DNA of 64,000 bases, from NCBI RefSeq assembly GCF_950295315.1, contig NC_080166.1:102474999-102538998 (forward strand). Reading direction: 5' to 3'. The notes beneath the pieces are model-generated. The model saw only the letters and a program-made list of their open reading frames with translations, had not been told where the DNA came from and did not search any database. Source of the stretch: Erinaceus europaeus (Eukaryota; Chordata; Mammalia; Eulipotyphla; Erinaceidae). A program made the translations under genes and the position numbers. This document shows positions 55,402 through 64,000 of this stretch, one piece after another. The first letter of the stretch is position 1. Each line of letters starts with the position of its first letter.

Positions 55402-55590
55402 GCCATTGTTTCCCCTTTTTCTTCCTTCCTCTCTTTTCTTCTTTTTTCTCTTCTCTTCCTTTTCTTTTCTTTTACTTTCTCTCTCTCTTTGCAGATGGTG
55501 ATCAGGAGTTTGAACTTTGATCCTTGTTCATTGTATCATGTGTGTTCTACCAGGTACACCAAAAGCTGGTTCCCTAGTTATTATTTTGTT
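55400..55590 (-). mobile_element. SINE, reverse, decayed
   Basis: After a CT-rich run, gcagatggtgatcaggagtt, tgaactttgatccttgttca and ctaccaggtacaccaaaagc resemble a reverse B-type SINE. Confidence 0.5.
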
Positions 55591-55594
55591 AATA

Positions 55595-56250
55595 TGAACG
55601 CATTAGCTACTTTTACATTAATGGACATCTGAATACAGAAGGTCCTGGAAAATCAAAGTCTTTTTATTTTTTCCTCTGCAATGTATCAGTTATAGCTGAT
55701 GAGGGAAAATTAGTCCCAGCATCCATTCAAGGAAAGGACCTGCTTTCTTTATATGTCTTTTCTCTTAAAATCGGTTCTCAAGAACCTATCCTTGTTGTTA
55801 ATGAAGATTTTCTACATATTTAAAGGGCTTCTTTAATATTTTTATGTAAAAATTTTATATTTAAATATAAGTAAATTTATATTTAAATGGCCTCTTACAA
55901 AAGCATTTATCACAGAGCCAGACCTGATAACTCCTGTCAGCACACCGGGAATGACATCAACTATGTATGAACTGCTATTTCAGGTCTCACAATTCCTCTC
56001 ACACCAGGAAGGAGCAAGATCTTAACTTCTGGTTGCTGTGATTCAGTCTTATAGTTATAACCACATTCAAGTCTTTTCTGGACTAGTTTTTGAAAATATT
56101 CCCCCTGGAGTTTCCTGTTTTATTTTTTGCCATTCAGGTAGTCTGCTCCATCCTTTAACTCCACAATTTATCTGATTCTATAATTTTCTATAGACTCAGA
56201 AGTAAATGAGTAGGCTTTGTGTTGGTATAATCTAATATGCTATATGGATA
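55595..56250. other. Unique sequence, no gene seen
   Basis: 55910-56130 has balanced composition and may be an old repeat I cannot name. Confidence 0.4.
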
Positions 56251-56269
56251 AGTTAAGATTAGTCTGAAC

Positions 56270-56558
56270 TGGGAGTCGGGCTGTAGCGCAGCCGGTTAAG
56301 CGCAGGTGGCGCAAAGCACAAGGACCGGCATAAGGATCCCGGTTTGAACCCCGGCTCCCCACCTGCAGGGGAGTCGCTTCAGCACAGGCGGTGAAGCAGG
56401 TCTGCAGGTGTCTATCTTTCTCTCCTCCTCTCTGTCTTCCCCTCCTCTCTCCATTTCTCCCTGTCCTATCCAACAACGACAACAACAATAATAACTACAA
56501 CAATAAAACAACAAGGGCAACAAAAGGGAATAAATAAATATAATAAATATTAAAAAAA
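56270..56558 (+). mobile_element. Youngest-looking SINE (A type) with 15-bp TSD
   Basis: The cleanest copy: head gggagtcgggctgtagcgca, then gccggttaagcgcaggtggc, a B-box ggtttgaaccccggctcccc, body gcggtgaagcaggtctgcag and an ACAACAATAA tail to AAATAAATA. The RNA polymerase III boxes are close to tRNA consensus. Flanks aagattagtctgaac at 56255-56269 and 56559-56573 are identical. A 2-bp insertion (cagcacaggcgg) marks it. Confidence 0.97.
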
Positions 56559-56589
56559 AAGATTAGTCTGAACCATTTTATCAAAGCTA

Positions 56590-56822
56590 GTATATAGTTT
56601 ATAAATATTCTTTATTATATTTATTTGTTTGGTTTTGTATAAAAACAGAGAAATTGAGAAGGAATGGGGAAATAGAATAGAGGGGAGAAAGAGAGACACC
56701 TTAAGCACCATTATACCTCTCAGAAAGCTTCTCCCCTGAAGGTGAGGACTGACAGGTGGCTTGAACATGACATTTTTCACACTGGCATGTGTGCACTTTG
56801 CCAGGTGTACCACCACCCTGTC
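56590..56822 (-). mobile_element. SINE (B type), reverse
   Basis: gagaaattgagaaggaatgg, cccctgaaggtgaggactga, ggcttgaacatgacattttt and gccaggtgtaccaccaccct. Confidence 0.8.
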
Positions 56823-56829
56823 ACAGTGA

Positions 56830-57960
56830 TACTGTATTTTTTGATACAATTTTGATAGATTGAATACTCCATTATAGGTGGGACTTAATAAACAAGGATT
56901 GAAAGGGAAATCACAAGGCAAAACTTGGACTCGATGTGGTATATGTCACCAAATCAAAGGATTCTGGGGGAGTAGAGGATGAGGTGTGCAGAAGGTGTTT
57001 GGTTATGAGTGAACAATGGTGGTAAAAGACCTAAGTTGCCAAGAGTACTTTTTTTTTTTTTTGATATCTGTCATGGAGAGATGAGAAATTGTATCCACAT
57101 GTCAACAACTGTACTGTGAACCATAGCTTTCTACCCTAGGTAAAATGAATTGGGTAAAAAAAAAAAAAGAAGAAGAAATATATATCAATAAAAAAGAGCA
57201 TGGGTGAGTGAAATGGCGATAGAGAGGTCAATGTAACTCTGTGAAACAAAAATAGAAATTGTATTATACATCTGAAATGCCGTTTTGACTAACTTAAGTG
57301 ATCATTTTGCTGTATAGACTAGTACTCTAAGATGAAAGACATCACTTGCTGAAAGAAAACTTGGGTAGTGACCAGAAATTGGGTTTTTATCCTATTCAGT
57401 ATTGAGAGTCTCATTGTCTATGAAACTGCTTGTCATGAACCAGGGGCATTTCAGAATTTGATAATAGAGTTCAGTGAACTGTAATGTGCATTAAGAAATA
57501 GAGATTTTCTTTAAGGAAAATGTCCTTAGTTCCACTGAGATACACTCTGACCTGCTTTAAACATAAAATGTAATATTGATTTTTTATGCATTTAATGTGT
57601 TCTACACACTCAACTTAGATGAGGAATTTTTGTCCTTACAATAAAACTTGATATTTCTACACAATAACTCCACCAACTGGTTTTAGATTAATGTTTTACC
57701 AAGATACACAATTTAATATTTAACTGACAACATAAAATCAGTATAATCTAATAGCTTTTAATTACTAAGATATGTGTCCTTTAAGTCAACACTTTCTACT
57801 TGTTCCTAATTTTGTTTAAACACTATTATTTAAAATTTGTTTTATTCTAATAGGTGAACTGGCAAATGAAATCTGATCAAATTTGAAGTGAGTCCCAATG
57901 ACTGCTGTTTATGAGTTTAGTCAGATGATGATAGAAATATTTAAAAATATTATTTTATAT
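56830..57960. other. Unique AT-rich sequence, no gene seen
   Basis: 57080-57420 contains motifs such as gagatgagaaattgtatcca and ctgtgaaccatagctttcta that could be an old L1 3' end. This is not firm. Confidence 0.4.
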
Positions 57961-57983
57961 AAAAAATCACTTTATAGTTTTGT

Positions 57984-58206
57984 ATTCTTTTTTATTGTTG
58001 TAATTATTAATGTCATCGTTGTTGGATAGGACAGAGATAAATGGAGAGAGGAGGGAGAGACAGAGTGGGGAAGAGAAAAATAGACACCTGCTTATGAGCA
58101 ACTCCCCTACACGTGGGGATCCAGGAGCTCGAACCGGGATCCTTAAGCCAGTCCTTGTGCTTTGAACCACCTGCGCTTAACCCGCTGCACTACTGCCCAA
58201 CTCCCC
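57984..58206 (-). mobile_element. SINE (A type), reverse, with 16-bp TSD
   Basis: Reverse copy with an internal gap (cacctgcttatgagcaactc lacks the gcttcaccg part), flanked by cactttatagttttgt at 57968-57983 and 58207-58222. Confidence 0.93.
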
Positions 58207-58371
58207 CACTTTATAGTTTTGTTTACTTATTATTCTGTGTTTGTTTTATCTTTTTAAAAATGATGCTAGATATTAGTGTGATAATCTGCTAAATGGGTAA
58301 AAATGGAAATACAATATTTGCCAAGAAGTTAGGTCTAACATGATTAATAACCTATTAAAATCTACCACTGC

Positions 58372-58535
58372 AAATCTGGAAAGATGACTTAGTGGTAGAG
58401 AGCAGGATAACAGCATCTTTGAGGTCCCAAGTTCAAACCATCACATTGCATGCTGAAGTCATGCTCTGAATTTTCTCTTTGCTCTTGCTCTGAATTTTCT
58501 CTTTGCTCTACCCACCTCAAATCTTCTCACTTACT
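58372..58535 (+). mobile_element. tRNA-derived SINE, divergent, with a small tandem duplication
   Basis: Head ggaaagatgacttagtggta, B-box aggtcccaagttcaaacc. The unit gctctgaattttctctttgc occurs twice in tandem (about 58462-58507). Confidence 0.65.
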
Positions 58536-58689
58536 AAGAAAAAGGATAAACCTTAAAGAGCATCACTCTATATTATAGTACAAAAGGATTTATCATCTGA
58601 TTTTGAAGTTTAAAAGCTCTATACAGTAAAGTACCCGGCATATTATCTAACAGTGGTTATACGCAAAATAGTAAACTAATAAAGTCCAA

Positions 58690-59285
58690 TAGAAAGACAA
58701 AAACAAAAAATAAACTAATAGGACTACATCACATTGAAAAGCATCTGCACATCAGAGGAAGCAATCACCAAAACAAGGAGATTCCCCACAGAACAGGAAA
58801 TATTTACATGTCATACATCAACAAAAACAAAACCAAACAAACAAACAAAAAAAGAAATCCAAAAGGCCAAAAACATGAAAAAATGCACCGAGTCATTGAT
58901 TGTCAGACAAATGCAAATAAGAGAGCAATGAGATAACACTTGACTCCTGTGAAAATATCATAAATCAGAAATGATAATAACAAATGTTGGAGAGGTTGTG
59001 AGGGTAAAGGTACCTTTTTGCATTGCTGCTGCAATTGTAAATTGTAAATTGTAAATAGATAAGAAAGTGGTGGTATATATACACATTGGAAACTACTCAG
59101 TTATTAAGAAAGATGAATTCACCTTTTTCATTTTTAGGTGGGTCTTGAAGGAATCGTGTTAAGTGAGATAAGATAGAAAGAGAAGGGTGAATATAAGATG
59201 ATTTTACTCTTGGAAAGAAGCTGAAAAATAAGAACAGAAAGAGGTATTATGATGTAAACATCACACACTTAATCTGTGAGATATA
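58690..59285 (+). mobile_element. Old L1 3' end, sense
   Basis: aggactacatcacattgaaa, agcatctgcacatcagagga, aatgcaccgagtcattgatt and gtggtatatatacacattgg are ORF2 C-terminal landmarks. An internal deletion removes most of the cysteine-motif region near 59030. A 65-codon frame survives. Confidence 0.85.
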
Positions 59286-59289
59286 ACAT

Positions 59290-60625
59290 CTCATCTACAT
59301 ATACACTTATAAAATACCATCCCAGTCAAGTCAATCAACATAGCCAGCACCCCCAAAGGTTTACTCATGTTTAGTTTTTATCGTCCCTGCTTCATGTCAT
59401 CTCTTGTTTCCCAAGATACTACTGGTCTATGATTTGTCACAGCAGATGATATTGACATATCCAGAATTTTATGTAAACAAACTTCTGTGTTTTGAAAATA
59501 TAGAAATTGTCATGGTAAAATCTTTCAGAAGAAATAGGGAATAAGAAATCTTAACTCAAAAAATGCATTTGTAAATTGTTAGGAATACCCATTATGACTG
59601 TTAATTGTCAGAGCCAATGAACAAAGAGGACGGCAGGGTCACATGGGCATGATTAGCACAGCTCATTTTTTATCATGAGAATAGGACATAATGTGGGGGG
59701 TGGTTGAGGGACAGTCTATAATATCAGGAGACTGAAGATTATTTAAAAGCAGCATTCTCTTTGTATTTGGCTCTCTTTCTCTTGGGATCCACATGTTTGC
59801 AACAGAAAGTAACTCACACGCATGTCTGCTGTTATGTCTTTTCCTCTTTCACCTATTTTCACTGTAACTTAGCTGTATTTGCTGGCCTAACACCAGAAAG
59901 TCAAGCTATTCCTGCAGCTTCAAGGAACCTAATATAATCACTGTGTTGTTTTGTTTTGTTTTGTTTTACCTGTTCTGAAATGGCTTCCCTTTGTTTTTTT
60001 CAATAGAAAATATATATAGACTTTATATCTAGACATTAGACAGGCTATATCATTTGAATTAAATTTCAACTTAAATTTGAGTTAGAATCACAATCACATT
60101 ATGATTTATTTAAATGTTTTCCAAATCAAATTTATGTATGAGGCTGATAATCTGATATAAAATAAAGTGAAAAGAATTTTCTATGATATTGATAATAACA
60201 CTTAGAAGATATCATAAATCTAAAATATTACTTACTTCATTGTTAAATCACTACTTAATTACAAACATTAAAAATTGCTATAGAACTGCCTTCATTATTT
60301 TCCATTGAAAAACTTTATTCCTTTTTAGATAAAGACATAAAAATAATAAAAAACAAATGGCATAAAAATAAGAGATTCCTGTTTTTAATTAGCATATTTT
60401 AAAAGAGGACACAAGTTGTTTTTCCTTTCATAGCCATACTGCAAGATTATTCTCTAGTTCAGAAATTTTCAGAATCTCTCCTATCATTCTACTTTAGTAT
60501 GCATTATCACTTGTTTATAATCAACCTTCATGATAGAATATGAAAGAATCTTTAATGATATTATTTTATATATTTATTTTAACATACTAGCCTCTTCATC
60601 ATCTACATTTTACTTTTTACTATGT
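59290..60625. other. Unique sequence, with a possible LTR-like remnant
   Basis: 59600-59940 (cagagccaatgaacaaagag ... tttggctctctttctcttgg) has LTR-like composition, but I could not define ends or an AATAAA in place. The rest is AT-rich without recognised features. A (GTTTT)n run lies at about 59947-59968. Confidence 0.4.
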
Positions 60626-60639
60626 CACTAAGTTTACTA

Positions 60640-60800
60640 TCTCTTTTTTAAAGAAAGTAGCTGTTTCTATTTAATGAGAGTTGGATGAGGAAAGAAGTGA
60701 AGACACTACTATGGTGATACAAGGGATTGAACTGGTGACCAGTGAGCCTCAGACATGAAAAGCTGGTGTGTTACTGCCATGCTTTCTGCCAGGCCTCATA
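60640..60800 (-). mobile_element. Second-family SINE, reverse, diverged
   Basis: acactactatggtgatacaa, gggattgaactggtgaccag and ttactgccatgctttctgcc. Confidence 0.65.
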
Positions 60801-61118
60801 CTACTTAATTCAACTGATGTTTTTTCCATACAAATAATTCCCTAGTGAAGGAAGTATTCTGTTGATTTATATTCTAGCATAGGCTCCTTGCTGTGGATAA
60901 TTATTCTAGTTTGTGTTTCTGTAATTGTAGCTATGTCATCAAATTACATTTCAAAACAAATTTTGTACTTCAAATTACATACATTGACAGTGTAAACTTT
61001 CATTGTTCAGTTCAGTCCTTCTCTTTGTAAGCAATTAAGATGAGAATCTATACTCTCTACATCACCATTATATTTCAATTACATAGATGCTAAAAATATA
61101 TGTGTTAGAAATATATAC
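60801..61118. other. Unique AT-rich sequence
   Basis: Nothing recognisable. Confidence 0.5.
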
Positions 61119-61176
61119 AGTGCTAGGCGGTGACACTTCTGATAGATGGCACACATTACATTATACAAGACCATAG
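61119..61176 (+). mobile_element. SINE head fragment (B type)
   Basis: agtgctaggcggtgacactt and gcacacattacattatacaa, cut off by the L1 piece that follows. Confidence 0.6.
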
Positions 61177-61745
61177 GTTTATGGGATGGTTTCACTTATA
61201 GGCAGAAGTTGAAAAACAAGACCAGGGGAGTCGGGTGGTAGCACAGTGGGTTAAGCACAGGTGGCGCTAAGCACAAGGACCAGTGTAAGGATCCCGGTTC
61301 TAGCCCCTGGCTCCCCACCTGCAGGGGAGTTGCTTCACAAGCGGTGAAACAGGACTGCAGGTGTCTATCTTTCTCTCCCCTTCTCTGTCTTCCCCTCCTC
61401 TCTCCAGTCTCTCTGTCCTATCCAACAACAATGACATCAATAACAATAACAACAATAAAACAACAATTGCAACAAAAGGGAATAAATATAAATATTAAAG
61501 AAAAACAAGACCAGAAGAGAAAACACCAAGCAGAATTTAGACTGTAGTTGGCTGAATTAAACCAAATTAAAAGACTCTGTGTTGGGGGGAAGGTTCAGGT
61601 CTCCGAACATGATGGCAGAAAAAGATCTAGTGGGGGCTGTATTGTTATGTGGAAATACTGGGAAATGTTATGCATGTACAAACTATTGTATTTTATCGTG
61701 GACTGTAAACCATTAATTCCCCAATAAAGAAAATAAAAAGAGTTT
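61177..61745 (+). mobile_element. L1 3' end, sense, interrupted by a SINE
   Basis: atgggatggtttcacttata (end of ORF2) up to 61225, then after the SINE 61515-61745 (aaaagactctgtgttggggg, tatcgtggactgtaaaccat, A-rich tail). Same subfamily as 4495-4720. Confidence 0.85.
61226..61499 (+). mobile_element. SINE (A type) inserted in L1, with 15-bp TSD
   Basis: Head gggagtcgggtggtagcaca through an AATAAATATAAATATTAAA tail. Flanks gaaaaacaagaccag at 61211-61225 and 61500-61514 are identical. The order of events is clear: L1 first, SINE second. Confidence 0.96.
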
Positions 61746-61747
61746 AA

Positions 61748-61910
61748 GCCTCCCCCCCCCATTCTCATCTGCAGGAGCAGTGCTTCATTCTTATTCTCTC
61801 TCTCTCTCTCTTTCTCTCTCTCTCACCTTCTTGCTCTCTTCCTCTCTCTCTGTTTCCCAATCTGACTTGTTCTCACTTTTTATCTACTTCTCCTTGACAG
61901 AAAATAAACA
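61748..61910 (+). mobile_element. SINE fragment with CT-rich expansion
   Basis: attctcatctgcaggagcag and gtgcttcattc begin a body fragment that passes into a CTCTCT run (61793-61855). Confidence 0.6.
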
Positions 61911-62049
61911 GGGAAAAGTGGCTTTCCAAAAAGAAGGTTAAAAGTGACAGACATGAACACTACATATTAGTCAACAGATCAATCCAAGGGGGACACATAA
62001 CCACTGTCAATATATATATGCTTCCAATATGCATGCACCCAAATATATA

Positions 62050-62050
62050 A

Positions 62051-62108
<58 letters not shown>
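62050..62108. repeat. (AT)n microsatellite
   Basis: About 28 AT units. The short frame across it encodes I/Y repeats only. Confidence 0.97.
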
Positions 62109-62111
<3 letters not shown>

Positions 62112-62154
62112 CTGATCTTAAGGAACACATTGACAACAACAAAGTATTAGTTGG

Positions 62155-62235
62155 AGCAAAATGGCTGCCAAGGGTGTTGAGTCATCAAACAGGCACTGAA
62201 CCCCAGGGGTAACTCTAGTGGCAAAAAAAAAAATT
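62155..62235 (+). mobile_element. SINE 3' module fragment
   Basis: caaaatggctgccaagggtg and gaaccccaggggtaactcta match the 3' module seen at 4203 and 44360, followed by an A run. Confidence 0.6.
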
Positions 62236-62270
62236 AGAGAGAAAAACAAACACGTGTGTGTATATATGTG

Positions 62271-62272
<2 letters not shown>

Positions 62273-62333
<61 letters not shown>
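62273..62333. repeat. (TG)n microsatellite
   Basis: About 30 TG units. Confidence 0.97.
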
Positions 62334-62334
<1 letters not shown>

Positions 62335-62344
62335 ATATTCCTTG

Positions 62345-62450
62345 TTTTTGTTTTGACCAGAGAACTGTGTAGCTTTTACTGTTGCTAGTACTGGGATTCA
62401 AACTTAGGACCTTCCATATGCAAATCCTATGTGCTGCCACTGTGCAGCCT
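62345..62450 (-). mobile_element. tRNA-derived SINE, reverse, diverged
   Basis: tgctagtactgggattcaaa, cttaggaccttccatatgca and gtgctgccactgtgcagcct are the reverse B-box and head region. Confidence 0.55.
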
Positions 62451-62454
62451 CCAT

Positions 62455-62825
62455 GTTCCAGAATTATCACATTGTAATATTAAGTTGCCCATGCTCTGAG
62501 CTTTTGTGTAAAAATTAAAGGGAAAAGCTGGAAATCCTATACATTATGTAAGAGGTGATAATGAGAGACTGATTGATCACTGAAATTAACTGGATACATA
62601 CATCATCTATGAACATTGAGAGCTAGATTTTATGAAATAAATGAACAGTGTTTGTGGACAGTATAAGCCCACACATAGAGATTGCTGTCTATACCCATTG
62701 ATAGATTCTTGGAGCAAACATATTAGTAGCAATTAAAAAAAACAAGCTATTATTAAAGCATTATTGAAATAATAGCCAAATGTAAATTTATAGTCCTTTG
62801 TCAGAATAACTGTTCTATCATTTTT
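62455..62825. other. Unique AT-rich sequence
   Basis: No gene seen. Sparse similarity to an old L1 is possible (acattgagagctagatttta) but not firm. Confidence 0.45.
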
Positions 62826-62844
62826 TAAAAAATTTTCAATTGCT

Positions 62845-64000
62845 TATTTTTTTAATTAATTAATTTATTTAAGAAAGGAAACATTAACAAAATCATAGGA
62901 TGGGGGGTACAAATCCACACCATTCCCGCCACCCAATCTCCATATCCCATCCCCTCCCCAATAGCTTTCCCATTCTCTATCCCTCTGGGAGCATGGACCC
63001 AGGGTCATTGTGGGTTGCAGAAGGTGGGAGGTCTGTTTTCTGTAATTGCTTCCCCACTGAACATGGGCATTGACTGGTCAATCCATACTCTCTCTTTCAC
63101 TAGAAGGATAAGTCTCTGGGGAAGCTGAGCTCCAGGACAAATTGGTGGGGTCTTCAGTCCGAGGAAGCCTGGCAGGCATCCTGATGGCATCTGGAAGCTG
63201 GTGGCTGAAAAAAGAGAGTTAACATACAAAGCCAAACAAATTGTTGAACAATCATGGACCCAAAGGTAGGAATAGTGGAGAGGAAGTGTTGGGGGGTACT
63301 CACTGTAAACTCTAGTGTACTTCTTCTTGCAGGTATATACTTGCCCTAGTTTATGGATACCTGTGAACATATGCTCTATCTCCTGGAACCTGGTCTATAT
63401 CTAGGTTTTGGGACTTTGTTAGGAAGTGAACCACCTGGCATGGAATTAGAGAATACTATGAAAGGAAAGGTATAACCCGAGTAATGAAGCTGAAAGGTTG
63501 TCATTCCACACCTGTAGTCTCCGGACACAGTCTGAGCTGAAGAATGTTAGGATGGTACTACTTGTGTGGATTAGGTTGCGATCAGCGGATGCAATATTAT
63601 TTGATAAGAACTGGGAGAAGTATGTGGGAAAGTGGGCCCTACCCTAGCGTCCCAGGACTGGGGGAAGTTTAGACTCTATAGTGGAAATGTGAGGTTCCTA
63701 CTGTCTTAGGGTTCAAGAAGACAATAGATAGTGACTGTTATCATCTCATTATTTGGTAATTGGCTTAGCTTTGAAAAGTCCCTTTGTTAGACATAAAATC
63801 AATTTTCCCCCTCTCATATTAATTAAATCGTGATTTATATTACTACAATACATAAACACCACTCCCATCACCAGAAGACTGTGTCCCATCCCACCCATCT
63901 GTTCTCACCCCTAACCAGCCCCCCCCCGCCGGCCCAAGAAGCCATATGTCCACCCTCCCACTTACCACACGGTTTTTAATTTGATGCCCTACTTTCAATT
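62845..64000 (-). mobile_element. L1 3' UTR, antisense, continues beyond the window
   Basis: From the T-rich tail it follows the whole 3' UTR of the full-length L1 in reverse, including the region corresponding to the candidate intron (63195-63480, present here), up to the G-rich part and the sequence just after the ORF2 stop (reverse of gtagggcaccaaagtaaaaa near the end). About 160 bp corresponding to 41300-41460 are missing at about 63785-63795. If the element is long, ORF2 should begin just outside the window on the minus strand. Confidence 0.92.

Noticed and set aside
56270..56345. tRNA gene candidates at SINE heads
   Set aside because: The heads have A-box and B-box-like parts but no full cloverleaf, and they are followed by SINE bodies and tails with target-site duplications.
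59600..59940. Possible old LTR
   Set aside because: No clear TG/CA ends, no polyadenylation signal in place and no second copy in the window.

Overview
This is a mammalian genomic window, most likely from a hedgehog (Erinaceus). It is AT-rich and intron- or desert-like, and I found no host protein-coding exon. The species call rests on memory: the many copies of a tRNA-derived SINE whose head reads GGGAGTCGGGYGGTAGCGCA and whose tail is CAA/AATAAATA-rich match the dominant hedgehog SINE, and the long L1 3' UTR recurs in the same way. Nothing bacterial, no CRISPR array and no cellular RNA gene was seen.

Layout. 1-7.9 kb: unique AT-rich DNA with SINEs, L1 3' ends and a GGAA/GAAA microsatellite. 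7.93-12.64 kb: two related non-autonomous class II (betaretrovirus-like) ERVs in opposite orientations, only 43 bp apart, each with a perfect 6-bp target-site duplication. 12.6-19 kb: mostly unique, with a possible retrocopied 3' UTR (14.40-15.11 kb) next to a solo-type LTR (15.11-15.62 kb). 19-34.4 kb: SINE clusters, a twin-primed (5'-inverted) L1 at 22.0-22.86 kb, antisense L1 fragments, another LTR, and a 3'-UTR L1 copy at 30.5 kb that lacks a 281-bp segment with intron-like ends. 34.9-42.4 kb: a full-length L1 with a 15-bp target-site duplication, two tandem promoter units, and ORF1 and ORF2 each broken by about one frameshift. This L1 sits inside an older ERV whose 3' part and LTR continue to 43.9 kb. 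44-51 kb: tandem SINEs, a repeat-free block (47.3-49.1 kb) and L1 nested in L1. 51.16-53.23 kb: a third ERV of the same family, with the longest open internal reading frame. 53-64 kb: old L1 pieces, SINEs, TA/TG/CA microsatellites and an antisense L1 that runs off the window.

How the parts relate. The three short ERVs share LTR type, a leader with a primer binding site, a small internal ORF (about 175 codons where open), and a polypurine tract, but no recognisable gag, pro, pol or env. They would need enzymes from a helper element, as ETn-like elements do. A fourth, more divergent relative (about 34.85-43.91 kb, split by the L1) shares their 3' internal region, has extra internal sequence they lack, and carries a different LTR. 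L1 ORF2 supplies the endonuclease and reverse transcriptase activity that L1 copies and SINEs depend on; both L1 ORFs here are disrupted.

Most promising observations: (1) the ERV at 10,315-12,636, whose 3' end carries 64 bp of primer binding site and leader beyond the LTR, inside an intact target-site duplication; (2) the small conserved ORF of this ERV family with a 21-bp coding tandem repeat expanded in one copy; (3) an intron-like deletion in the L1 3' UTR; (4) the duplicated L1 promoter unit with a YY1-type motif at each start. Boundaries of old repeats are approximate (tens of bases).
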